Shown here: positions 53,408 through 63,551 of the stretch, piece after piece
Layout of the letters: every line of letters begins with the position of its first letter
Numbering within the stretch: the stretch's first letter is position 1
From: Ctena decussata
Lineage: Eukaryota; Mollusca; Bivalvia; Lucinida; Lucinidae
DNA: 64,000 nucleotides
Direction of reading: 5' to 3'
Assembly (NCBI GenBank): GCA_963989385.1
Contig: OZ022500.1
Span: forward strand, 18,738,460 to 18,802,459
Translations under genes and position numbers: made by a program
The notes under the pieces: model-generated
Database searches by the model: none
What the model was told of the DNA's origin: nothing
Seen by the model: the letters and a program-made list of their open reading frames with translations, nothing else

Positions 53408-54497
53408 TTTTAGCTCACCTGAGTCAGCGGCTGCGGGGGAGCTTACGGGAAAGAAAGGGGTCCGTTGTCCGTCGTCGTCCGTCAACAATCCCAAACGATT
53501 TCTCCTCTGAAACCACTGGGCAAATTGTAATTCATTTCATGTAGAGCCTCTAGGGGGCTGTGGAACGAAGTAAGGTTCAAAAGTTCCCGGTCACGTGACC
53601 AACCTGGCCGACACGCCCGTATATGGCAAAAACATTTGAAAATCTTCTTCTCCAGAACCAATAAGCGGATTGCCTTGACACTTTGTATGTAGCATCGAGT
53701 ACACATGTACATGTACTACCAAGAGTATTCACATTATGAACTTGGGTTAACCTTGACCTTTTTTACGGTTAGGTCAAATGTGCCGTCTGGTACTTTAATA
53801 TGGGAAAAGGAGATAAGATTTCTTGGAAACTGTTGAAGATTTTGGCCTAAAATTGGTATATACAGTCATCTTAATGAGACAGTTTTAACCATCTCCGCAA
53901 AAGTCACTTGGCCAATTCTAACCAAATTTAATATAGAGTCTCCAGGGACTGAGTGAATGAAAATTTGTTGAAATGGTCTCGGTCACATGACCAACATAAC
54001 CCATATATGGTAAAAACTTTTGAAATCTTCTTCTCCAGAACCAATTTATCAACGGCCACGAAACTTGGTATGTTGCATTAAGTACTCGAGAACTACCAAG
54101 ATCGTTCAAATGAAGACCTTGGGTTGACCGCGACTTTTTAAGGCGTGGTCAAATATAGAAAAGTGCTATTGCATAAGATTTCATTGAAAATTTTGAAGGT
54201 TTTGGCCTAAAAGCTGATATATATACAATCATCTTAATGAGTGCATGAAGATTTGTGCGTACAAGAGGTCAAGGTCATTTATTGGCCTTTGAACCAGGAC
54301 TATCAAATTTTGATAATTTCAAACATCTTCTGAAGAGACTGTCGTGTTACTAAGTGCATGAAGATTTATGACAACAAGAGGTCAAGGTCATTCTTTGACC
54401 CAGGAATCTCATAATGTGACAAGTTCAAACATCTTTTCAAAGACCACTGGGCCAATTGCTCAGGTGAGCGATTCAGGGCCTCATGGCCCTCTTGTTT
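53408..54497 (+). mobile_element. Tandem-core element with AGCTCACCTGAG ends
   Basis: The left end TTTAGCTCACCTGAGTCAGC is followed by a CCGTTGTCCGTCGTCGTCCG tract. The right end is GCTCAGGTGAGCGATTCAGG then CCTCATGGCCCTCTTG. Three to four diverged core units lie between (TCTTCTTCTCCAGAACCAAT twice, ATGAAGATTTGTGCGTACAA and relatives). The ends are complementary (AGCTCACCTGAG / CTCAGGTGAGC). Confidence 0.7.
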
Positions 54498-54693
54498 TAT
54501 TCATATGAAGATCTCTTGTGAACACCTGTTTGCGTCCTTAACCGACGACGCTTTTCCAATCCAAAATAAAATGTACTCATGAAGGTGAAAATGAAAATGG
54601 CAAAGTTGATTGCAATGAAAACGAATCTGTTTACCTTAAATATGCATACCGTGTGTCATATATATGAGGCCAGCGGCCAGCATAAGAACAATA

Positions 54694-54935
54694 TGAGCCG
54701 CGACATGCCAAATCAAACAAAAAGGCATGTAAGTGCATCAAAGGCTCAGATCATCAGCCTGGGCACCCGCCAAGTCTGATCAGAGTATTTGCGTTGCGCT
54801 TTAAGGGTAACTAAGGGTCTAAGCTAGTTCCCTACAGTCAACGAAGAATCTGTTTAGACTGGGCGGATGCCTGGGCTGATCTGAGTCTTCGCTGGGCGCA
54901 CATGCCACTTTGTTGGTTCACTCGTGTCGCGGATT
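54694..54935 (-). mobile_element. PalA MITE, diverged full copy
   Basis: TGAGCCGCGACATGCC to CTCGTGTCGCGGATTA. Many single changes mark it as one of the older copies. Confidence 0.85.
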
Positions 54936-55461
54936 ATTTTGCTGTAAACAGTTAAAGATTTAATTATCAGGCAGTGAAAAAAGTGTTGCAAACAATTCAC
55001 AATGGATCAAACTGCTCTTTTGTCTTTCATATGAGATTGATATTTGTTTTTATTGTGATTTTTTTAGTATCTGTTTGATTGTCTCTTTATTTTATATAAA
55101 CATATGGAAATAAAAGTAAAGAAACAACATTACCTAGCAAGAGTTTCATGTATTTGACGTAGTAAACAATGCATTAGGGGGCTAGTTTAAGAAAAGATTC
55201 TAAGGTGCCTCCTTTGTTATAACAATTGGTGAATTTAGTTGAGCACCTCAGACCCGGAGAAGCTCAGTATTTGATATGCAGACTTTGTCGTCCGTCGTCA
55301 TTCTCAGCTCATGCCGGACACAAGCTTTTATTAAATTGGACCCCTTATGCCATGCTTGTTGAGGCGTGAAGCAGCTTTCAGTAGACTAGGAATTATTGCG
55401 TGATGCTATTTGATTACCACGTGTGACTCCATTTTGTAGACGAGATATTATAAAAAGAAAA
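54936..55461. other. Intergenic, nothing recognised
   Basis: AT-rich; GAGCACCTCAGACCCGGAGA and GTCGTCCGTCGTC (about 55239-55302) may be a scrap of a core-type element. Confidence 0.4.
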
Positions 55462-55699
55462 TGAGCCGCGACACGAGAAAACCAACAAAGTGGTCGTTCG
55501 CCCAGAGAAGACTCAGATCAGCCTGGGGATCCGACAAGTCTGATCAGACTCTTTGCTAAGAGCTTAAAGGGTAGCTAAGGGTCTAAGCTACCTCCACGCG
55601 GGCAGCGAAGACTCTAATTAGACTGGGCGGATGCCCAGGCTGATCTGAGTCTGCGCTGGGCACACAGACACATTGTTGGTTTTGTCGTCTCGCGACTCA
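55462..55699 (-). mobile_element. PalA MITE, full copy
   Basis: TGAGCCGCGACACGAG to GTCGTCTCGCGACTCA, 238 bp, minus orientation. Confidence 0.9.
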
Positions 55700-56815
55700 T
55701 TTGATAACCACATGTGATTCCAGCGTGTAGACAAGGTATTATAACGGTAGATAGGTTGTGTTTCAATAGAAAATGTTCTCGAGCAAAATAAGAAAATCAG
55801 TTTTATCTTATGTCTTAAATGTTTGAGCTTTATGTCGTACAACGCAGTTACCCCGCATAAATGTTCTTCACACCGTACAACCGGCTGAAATGAAGACAGA
55901 TGTCTACAGAGATAGCAGATGCACTAAACTGAAAGTAGATTTTGAGCAGGTGAGATAAAGATGCTGGTAAAAATAGACGATAATATCCTGGATAAGTTTA
56001 GCCTTCAATGAAAGTCGGCCATTGTCTGTGGATTCTACAGTTTCAGTGTGGGTGGCTTTCTTACACAGATAAGGCTATGGCAGGTCTTGAATGAGCAACA
56101 TTTTCAGACAAAAGCATAAAGTCTGCATTTCGGCTCGCATTTGCATGTAACGAATCTGAGATAATGCCTAATCTGTTTGCTTGCTTGTAATCAAACCTCA
56201 ATTAGTTAGCAATATTTCTGCAAGTTTTTGATGCACAAATTGGTTTTATAATGAAAATACACGCTTCCAAAGAGGGTGGGTGGTGACAAAATGGTTGCCT
56301 TTGTCAACAGATGCACTTTTAGGTGGATAGCCGGGATGACAGATCGGGAATAGGCTGAGATTGATGACATGTATCAATATTTTAGTATGTGTCTTTAAAC
56401 TGATTTTGACTGTGACTTCGGCTGGCTTGAAATCATCAAGAAAGAAGCATGCTGTTCCACCAGAATGCTCATTGTTGCATTTAATAGCTTTATATCTCTT
56501 AGGAAATATCTGACGTTGTTTCGTCTATTAATACTTTTTCTTTGCGTATACGCTACATGTACTACAGTGCTTTTTGCAAGTCGTTTAATACATAAAAAGT
56601 CATGAAAGTTTCTAGGGGCCATCGTCCAAGCCGAACACAATAAAACTTTCCTGAGTATCTTCTACAATAAACTCGCATTTTTTGTAACTGCGCATGAATT
56701 AGGGCAACATTCTGGGAAGCTAATCCCTCTAGCAATGGTCGGAATGGCTATTGCTTTTGATTGTGTTTCTCCGGGATAACTTTATTGCCAAGCTTCACTA
56801 CCAGCCATGCCAAAA
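55700..56815. other. Intergenic, nothing recognised
   Basis: No repeat family or coding signature. The minus-strand 81-codon frame at 56395 is not supported. Confidence 0.45.
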
Positions 56816-57330
56816 TGTTTTTATGCTCCCGCCCGCCAAAGCCAAGAGTGGGGCATACTGTGTTTTGCCAAACCAGAGTCTAACAAATGTTACAATTTAG
56901 ATTCAATTTTTATTTCCATCTTTACGTCCGCGTTTCTATATATTGTAGCTCATAACTTATACCTTTAATGCTACAAAGTTTAGATTTGGCATGGTACTTA
57001 CCCAGACCAACACCTTCATGGTAGAGCTACCTCTGGGGCTAGGGGTCACAATCTCTAAGGTGGGGCCAGGGTTATACACAATGTATAACAGGTCATATGG
57101 AACATATTCATGTTTCTCTTGGAGCTCATGTCTTTTATACCTTTTATACTATAAAGTCTAAGTTTGGTATGATACTTACCCAGACTAATATCTTTGCCTT
57201 CATGGTTAAGTTGCTCCTCGGGCTCATCCCTAGGTGGGGCCAGGGGTCACATTGTTTAGCAGGTCATATTGATTACATGTAAAATTGGAATAAAATCATA
57301 AGTCTGGTACCATTACTTGCCCTGGAGAGT
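56816..57330. mobile_element. Fragment of a tandem-core element (head GCTCCCGCCCGCC)
   Basis: Two diverged units about 175 bp apart share AAGTTTAGATTTGGCATGGT / AAGTCTAAGTTTGGTATGAT, TACTTACCCAGAC and GGTGGGGCCAGGG. The head TATGCTCCCGCCCGCCAAAG then GGGGCATACTGTG has the hairpin-like CCCGCC / GGGGC layout seen in related elements. Confidence 0.55.
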
Positions 57331-57544
57331 TAGAAATTGGGCATAATGATCACAGATTAGATTTTTATAAGGAGACCAGGGTATGGCAGCTGCATCAGGA
57401 TAGGGGTATGGCGGGACCAAAGGAAATATGTTTGAAAGTTTTGTTGATCGTAAGTCGGGTAAGTGTTGATGCTGGGAAGTTGAAAGTATTATCATAGAGA
57501 TAAATTAAGTTTCACTATATTTTACTAAGATTTATAAAATAAGT

Positions 57545-57845
57545 TTTGTTAGGGCCCCGCCAGACGAAGTCTGCGGAGGCCCTGTAGTAATCACCTTGTC
57601 CGTCCGTCTGTCTGTCTGTCCGTCTGTCCGTCATCATTTCGTGTCTGCTCAATAACTCTGAAACCGTCTGAGATATTTTCACGAGAATTGGTACAAATGT
57701 AAAGCATCATTAGACGATATGCAGAGAACAAGAACCATAACTCTTTCTACATTTTTTACTGAATTATGCCCCTTTGTAATTTTGAGTACAGAAATCGTGT
57801 CCGCTTCATAACTCTGAAACTATCACTTTTAAGATCATTGCCATG
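57545..57845 (-). mobile_element. Pearl-like element start: GGGCCCCGCCAGACG hairpin, (GTCC/GTCT)n, cores
   Basis: AGGGCCCCGCCAGACGAAGT then CTGCGGAGGCCCT folds as a terminal hairpin. (GTCC/GTCT)n follows at 57599-57633, then two core units of about 145 bp (TCAATAACTCTGAAACCGTC and TTCATAACTCTGAAACTATC). The second unit is cut off by a PalA fragment at 57846. Confidence 0.7.
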
Positions 57846-58008
57846 GCCGTCTGATCAGAGCCTAAGCTGTCCGCATGAAGGTAGCTTAGACCCTTAGCTA
57901 CCCTTTAAGCGCTCAGGGAAGACTACCCAAACTAGGCTGATGTCCAGGCTGATCAAAGTCTACGCTGGGCGCACAACCACTTTGTTGGTTTTCTCATGTC
58001 GCGGCTCA
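57846..58008 (+). mobile_element. PalA MITE, right two-thirds only
   Basis: Begins abruptly at GTCTGATCAGAGCCTAAGCT and runs to the normal right end CATGTCGCGGCTCA. The left arm is absent and joined directly to the core-repeat element. Confidence 0.85.
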
Positions 58009-58483
58009 TATTCAATGTTTGTTGATCAGACTTGTCAGTGTCACAGTTGCTATTTTTAGATACATCTAGTCTGTTTTGATATTGCAGCAAAGGGTATGGA
58101 GGTGTCGTCAGACCGATTTAGTACTGTGAAAATCAGTACTAGGAACCACCCTTTGTCACCAAGTTAGACTGAGTTGGTATCTCTCCCTATGGAGCACTTG
58201 GACCCGACCCTCAATGTCCACAAATTGTCCAGATTATAGCATACGAGTCGGTCCTGTATGGCCAAAGGGAACAACTGACCAAATAGTATAGCTTCTGATG
58301 CAAACTTCATTCGTGCACTAGCTACAAGTTTTTTTTTTTTTTTTTTTTTTTTGTGCTCCATTTGAAGTCAAATACCTATTAAATGTCATTTTTTTACAGA
58401 AATGAAAATAAAACTTCTCCATGTGCGATCCAAAAGTACTCGGAAAAAGCAAATAACAAAGGAAGATGGCCAGTAGCATTTGG

Positions 58484-58740
58484 TTTTGTAAAAGCACAGA
58501 CTATAGATCGCCGATGGTATTTTGGACGCTCGACAAACAATAACATAAACACACATAGGGGAAACAGGTATATGGACTCGTCTGAAGGTGAAACTTTATC
58601 CACTTATAATAAAAATACACAAGATTCCACTGTGATTCCAGTGGCTGAGTGGATATAGTATATTAATAGCATTTAAAATAGTTGGCACCATCGTGATGGG
58701 TTCGAGCCCCACCAGTCATTTAATTAATGTTTTCTTTTAT
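58484..58740 (+). repeat. Left arm of a 3.5-kb inverted repeat, inner end tRNA-like
   Basis: CTATAGATCGCCGATGGTAT, AACAATAACATAAACACACA, GAAACAGGTATATGGACTCG, CTTATAATAAAAATACA, then a tRNA-like stretch GTGGCTGAGTGGATATAG and GATGGGTTCGAGCCCCACCA (B box GGTTCGAGCCC). It matches the reverse complement of 61735-61968. The 91-codon frame here is not a gene. A T run (58331-58352) lies upstream. Confidence 0.8.
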
Positions 58741-59038
58741 TTTATCTTAATTTTTTTATTTTCTATTTCATTCTTTTTATTTTATTTTTTTTTCTTGTAA
58801 TTGAGCAGCGTCGCTTAAAAGTATTTTTTTGTAAATGAGCGGCATCGCGTAAAAGGTACCTCACGACCAGAAAACATTCAGATCAACATGCACAGCTACC
58901 TTCTTTCTCGCTAAATAATCTATACAGTGAGCCGTGAAGCATTAGATCAGCATATGCAGTTATTCAGTCTGATTTCGCACATTGCCAAGAAAAAATATAA
59001 AGCTATATAAAAAAATGAAAAACAAAAAAACAAAAAAA

Positions 59039-60371
59039 ACAAGAGCTGTCACCTGACAGCATAGCTCGCCTGAATAGGTGCTTGCCCATCACACAGTCGT
59101 TATGGTGGTGTGGACTGCTATGCATAAAACTTCAGGCAAGCATGTCCATAATGACAACACATTTATAAACAAAAGCTATCTCAGAAATGAGTTTTGAAAT
59201 GAAATTAAAATAAAAAAATCCACATGAAACTTCAAAGTCCAAAAGCTAGAGCTCAAAGAAGTAAGGGGGGAGGACACATTTATAAACAAAAGCTATCTCA
59301 GAAATGAGTTTTAAAATGAAATTAAAATAATAAAAAAATCCACACAAAACTTCAAAGTCCAAAAGCTAGAGCTCAAAGAAGTAGTGGGGGGGGGGGGGGG
59401 GGGGGGGGGGGTCCAAAAAAGTAGTGGGGGGGGGGGGGCTATGATGTATCAAAACTTTGAACCATTATCTAACATCAGTCCAAATATTAGTATCAACTGA
59501 GTCCATCGGGGCACTGTGAAATTATGTCTTCATAAATATAAAACTTTAACCAAAATCTTTAAGACAAAATTAAAAGTCAATGACCTTGACTTCAAGTTCA
59601 TCCAGTGGGGTAAGTATATAGTGTTTTGTAAAAGCTCAAAAAAGTGTCTAACATCAGTTCAAGTGTAAACTAAATCTCTGCCAGGCATTATGAATCGGTA
59701 TGCAATTAGAAAACATTAATAAAGACCAAATTTCCTAAGTCCCTGACCTTGACATCAAGGTCACTGAGCAGGGTTGGGGTAGTACTCTGTAAAACTTTGG
59801 ACTAATATCTAGGTACAGGACAGGAGAAGAACTAAATAAGCATTTATGCTTTCGTTCTGATCCAATTGTTTGTATCATGTTTATATTGTGATCATGTACA
59901 GTTTATGATACAATAAATATGTTTAAACTAATAAAAAGACAATTCTCTAAGTCCATGACCTTGACATCAAGGTCACTGAGGGGGGTGGGGGTAGTACCTT
60001 GGAAAACTTTGGACCAATATCTAACTACAATGCAAGTATCAAAGGAATTCATCAATGGGTTAAGGAGATATTGGGCTTTATAAAACTTTAACCAAAACAT
60101 CCAGTACAAAACACTCCCAATTTTCTAAGTCCATGACCTTGACAGCAAGGTCACGGAGTGGTGTGGGGGTGGTACCCTGTTAAACCTTGGACCAATATCT
60201 AACTACAGTGCAAGTATCAAAAGAATCCATCCATGGGTTAAGGAGATATAGGTCTTTAAAAAACTTTAACCAAAACATCCAATCCGGACGCCGACGCGGA
60301 CGCGGACGCGGACGCCGACGCCAGGGTGACAACAATAGCTCTTCCTGAACTTTCGTTCAGGCGAGCTAAAA
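59039..60371 (+). mobile_element. Tandem-core element with TGACCTTGACATCAAGGTCA units
   Basis: Head ACAAGAGCTGTCACCTGACA then GCATAGCTCGCCTGAA. Core units of about 170-190 bp follow, each with CCATGACCTTGACATCAAGG (seen near 59578, 59738, 59954 and 60131), AAACTTTGGACCAATATCTA and GGGTTAAGGAGATAT. A (GACGCG)n-like tract at 60286-60323 precedes a CTGAACTTTCGTTCAG hairpin and the end GGCGAGCTAAAAA. Head and end share AGCTCGCCTGAA / TTCAGGCGAGCT as inverted termini. Long G runs lie at 59386-59411 and 59426-59438. Confidence 0.75.
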
Positions 60372-60876
60372 AGAATTCATCTATGGGTTCAGGAGATATG
60401 TGTCTTTAAAAAACTTTAACCAAAACATCCAAGCAATAAATTTTCTAAGTCCATGACCTTGACATCAAGGTCACTGAGGGGGGTGGGGGTAGTACCTTGG
60501 AAAACTTTGGACCAATATCTAACTACAATGCAAGTATCAAATGAATCCATCTATGGGTTAAGGAGATATTGGGCTTTATAAAACTTTAACCAAAACATCC
60601 AATACAAAAACACTTCCAATTTTCTAAGTCCATGACCTTGACATTAAGGTCACGGAGTGGGGTGGGGGTGGTACCCTGTTAAACCTTGGACCAATATCTA
60701 ACTACAGTGCAAGTATCAAATGAATCCATCCATGGGTTAAGGAGATATAGGTCTTTTAAAAACTTTAACCAAAACATCCAATCCGGACGCCGACGCCGAC
60801 GCGGACGCGGACGCGGACGCCGACGCCAGGGTGACAACAATAGCTCTTCCTGAACTTTCGTTCAGGCGAGCTAAAA
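60372..60876 (+). repeat. Tandem duplication of about 500 bp of the element's 3' end
   Basis: The sequence from about 59870 to 60371 is repeated at 60372-60876 with an offset of 499-505 bp. It includes the two last cores, the GACGCG tract, the hairpin and the GGCGAGCTAAAAA end. A few dozen differences separate the copies. Confidence 0.85.
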
Positions 60877-60976
60877 ACAACAACGATAAAACGAACATGT
60901 GCGCTTATAATACAAAATGATTATATATCAACAGACATATCTGCTGCGCCACTAAAAACGATAGGGATTTAGCTTT

Positions 60977-61630
60977 CTCTTTTATACTTTTCAATGAATT
61001 ATAGAGATTTCTCGGTGAAATCGAAACTGATAATCTCACTGTTTCAAACAGTTAGATTATCACTTTCGATTTCACTGTTTCAGAAACAGGATTTTTGTGA
61101 AATAGCCTCAAGTTTTTTGTTGATTTATTGGCTAAATCTTATCTGGCTTGACAAAAATTACGTCACGCATGTTTGCACGTCATTAAAACGTTAATGACGT
61201 CACTTAAAGCGCCAACGTAACATTGTTATTGCACGCGACGTCAGGCCGCCTAAGTCTCCTGTATGCATTCTTTCTTGGCATATTTTTGGAGATTTGTTTA
61301 TCAAAATGATATTTGAAGCTATCTTTCAGTTGCAAACTTGTTTACAACCAATAACATACCCAATAAACACGTTGGAAGCCTCGAATTTGACGCAAAACGG
61401 CTAGAAAAAAAGATGTGTTTCTGTCGTGATGGCTGACGCTCTTGAATAAACAGAATTATTGCGATTTTCAAGCATAAAAGAAATAGAAAAATTGATTTTT
61501 TCAAGGTAAGATGAATTTTTATTTCACTCATGAACACCAAAAATGGTATTTTCACTCGTGGCTTTGCCACTCGTGAAAAAAAAACTGCTTTTGGTGTTCA
61601 TTCGGTGAAATAAAAATCGATCTTACACTG
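60977..61630. repeat. Hairpin-rich block (GTGAAATCGAAA and TTCACTCATGAACACC stems)
   Basis: Hairpin 1: GTGAAATCGAAACTGATAAT (61015) with GATTATCACTTTCGATTTCAC (to 61074). Hairpin 2: AAGATGAATTTTTATTTCAC, CATGAACACCAAAA (about 61508-61540) with TTTTGGTGTTCATTCGGTGA, AATAAAAATCGATCTT (to about 61626). The upstream flank TTATACTTTTCAATGAATTA then TAGAGATTTCTCG recurs at the window end (63969-64000), so a second copy probably begins there. TGACGTCA-type motifs lie at 61156-61202. Confidence 0.65.
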
Positions 61631-61734
61631 AAAAAGTCAAATATCCTCTATATGTTAAAGGTTAAATAAGCCTCAGTTTTGGATAGCAATATCTGAAACG
61701 CTTAAATCGTAGTAAAAAAATGAAAACAATTTTT

Positions 61735-61968
61735 TTATGAATGATTGGTGGGATTCGAACCCATCACGATACTATCAACTATTTTAAAATGCTGTGCTAT
61801 CTACTCTGCCATTGGAATCACAATGGCAATCGAATCACAATGGCAATCATCTGTATTTTTATTATAAGTTAATAAAGTTCTACCTTTAGACGAGTCCATA
61901 TACCTGTTTCCCCTTTGTGTGTTTATGTTATTGTTTGCCGAGCGTTCAAAATACTGTCGGCGATCTAT
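61735..61968 (-). repeat. Right arm of the 3.5-kb inverted repeat, inner end tRNA-like
   Basis: Minus strand: CTATAGATCGCCGACAGTAT, AACAATAACATAAACACACA, GAAACAGGTATATGGACTCG, CTTATAATAAAAATACA, a duplicated GATTGCCATTGTGATTC, then TGGCAGAGTAGATAGCACAG and GATGGGTTCGAATCCCACCA. The last part has a canonical B box (GGTTCGAATCC) and A-box-like TGGCAGAGTAGATAGC. It looks like a tRNA-derived sequence that no longer folds as a full tRNA. Confidence 0.8.
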
Positions 61969-62600
61969 AGCTCTTTACTAATTTCATGTATATGTTATTT
62001 ACATAAGTGACAATAAGAGGCCTTCCTGTGGGACTCCAAACACTAGTAAAAAGGTCACTAAGTATATAGTGCCAGAGATGACGAAATTATTTGTGAGTTT
62101 TATAAAGGTATATATTTCATGACTAAAGGGTCAGTTCCTTATGTGGAGCGGTCTAGCCACTGGGTTGACAAGGAGTGGGGCTGTTGGGTAGGGCCAAAAG
62201 AAACATGTTCAATATACATGCCAGTGTTTTGTTGTGCAAACTCAGAATTACAATTCAGTTGGTGGTGTAAAGTTGAAATTTCACAGAATTGTTTAGTAGA
62301 CTTCTTAATCATAAGGGTCGGTCTCTTGTGTGGAGAAGGTGCAGCTAGGGTGTGTGGCGATTTGAAACAACCTTACGGGCAAAGTTCATAGGGCGGGGGC
62401 ATCGGTGTACTTTGGACCCATGTCTAGTTTTTTTGTTTGTTTTTTTTGCATGCTTGCCTAGTTTTATATATGCAACCATTTCCTGGAATTCCGTACAGCA
62501 TGGAACAAATATGAGTTAACTGGGTATGTACATTTTTATTTTAAAGAAGGGTGGGGGGGAGGGGAGGGGAGGGGAGGGGGGAGGGGGGGGAACACGTGAT
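61969..62600. other. Intergenic; possible core-type repeat fragment and G/A-rich tract
   Basis: 62119-62390 (GGGTCAGTTCCTTATGTGGA and GGGTCGGTCTCTTGTGTGGA) contains two diverged units about 195 bp apart and is likely a core-array scrap. A GGGGAGGGGAGGGG tract lies at 62549-62590. The 90-codon frame at 62119 is not called. Confidence 0.45.
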
Positions 62601-62614
62601 TTCTGTTTTGACAG

Positions 62615-62638
62615 GCTGTCGGAAAGAATGGTGATGCG
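62615..62638 (+). CDS. Possible 24-nt micro-exon
   Basis: GCTGTCGGAAAGAATGGTGA then TGCG stands between a TTTCTGTTTTGACAG acceptor and a GTAAGT donor, both close to consensus. In phase 0 it codes for AVGKNGDA. There is no partner exon in the window and no homology to genes 1 and 2, so this rests on splice signals alone. A gene extending beyond 64000 could include it. Confidence 0.2.
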
Positions 62639-62803
62639 GTAAGTGAATCTTGTTTTATGTAAATGTTATTTTCTTTTTCAGATATTTTACACTTGTGGAG
62701 CTATGCACCGCTTTCCATTTCACATCTTTCTGATTCCATCGATATTTTGATGGAGCCCCAAGGATTTGTACTTTGAGCAAGGACTACATCACAAAATTTC
62801 AAT

Positions 62804-63041
62804 TGAGCCGCGACGCGAGAAAACCAACAATGTGGTTGTGCGCCCAGCGCAGACTCAGATCAGCCTGGGTAGCCGCTCAGTCTGATCAGACTCTTTGCGA
62901 AGCGCTTAAAGGGTAGCTAAGAGTCAAAGCTACCTTCATGCGGACAACGAAGACTCTGATCAGACTGGGCGGATGCCCAGGCTGATCTGAGTCTGCGCTG
63001 GGCGCACAACCACATTGTTGGTTTTCTCGCGTCGCGACTCA
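62804..63041 (-). mobile_element. PalA MITE, full copy
   Basis: TGAGCCGCGACGCGAG to CTCGCGTCGCGACTCA, 238 bp, minus orientation. Flanks extend the palindrome by a few bases (CAAT / ATTG). Confidence 0.92.
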
Positions 63042-63099
63042 ATTGAAGTTGGTGCAGATTATGGCGCCATTTGTTTGAAGATTTCCTGACTGATATTTG

Positions 63100-63551
63100 T
63101 GACAGCGTCCTTGATCAAGGTGTGAGTTTTTGTGATTCCATCAAAGTGCCATTCGGAGAAACATGATTTGACATCTAAACCCTGACAGCGACCTTGACCT
63201 TGGGGATAGGAACCTAAATCTTTTATGCGACACTCCTACTTATTATGCTTTATCGTGCCGTGAAGTTTTGTCAGATTTGCTTTCGTAGTTTATAAGTTAT
63301 GACTGAGACGAATTAAGTCGTGATTTGAACTTTGATTCTAGTGTGGCCTTGACCTTCTGCATAGAAACCTAAATCTTATGCGCGACACACCTTCTCATGT
63401 TGCTTTATCTTTCTGTGAAGTTTCATTAAATTGCTTCAGACGTTTTTATAATAAGTTATCGCTGAGGCATGATTTCTTCCGGACGGGCGGACGGGCTAAC
63501 GGACGGTGCGAATTTAATTTGCCCCCCAAAGTCCCTTCTTGGGACATAAAA
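63100..63551 (+). mobile_element. Pearl-like element: two cores, (ACGG)n-like tract, terminal hairpin
   Basis: Core units marked by CCTAAATCTTTTATGCGACA and CCTAAATCTTATGCGCGACA are about 165 bp apart, each with a CCTTGACCTT and TGAAGTTT segment. GGACGGGCGGACGGGCTAAC then GGACGG follows at 63480-63506. The CCCCCCAAAGTCCC / GGGAC stem then ends in ATAAAA near 63551. The structure and polarity match the element at 655-1960. Confidence 0.7.
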
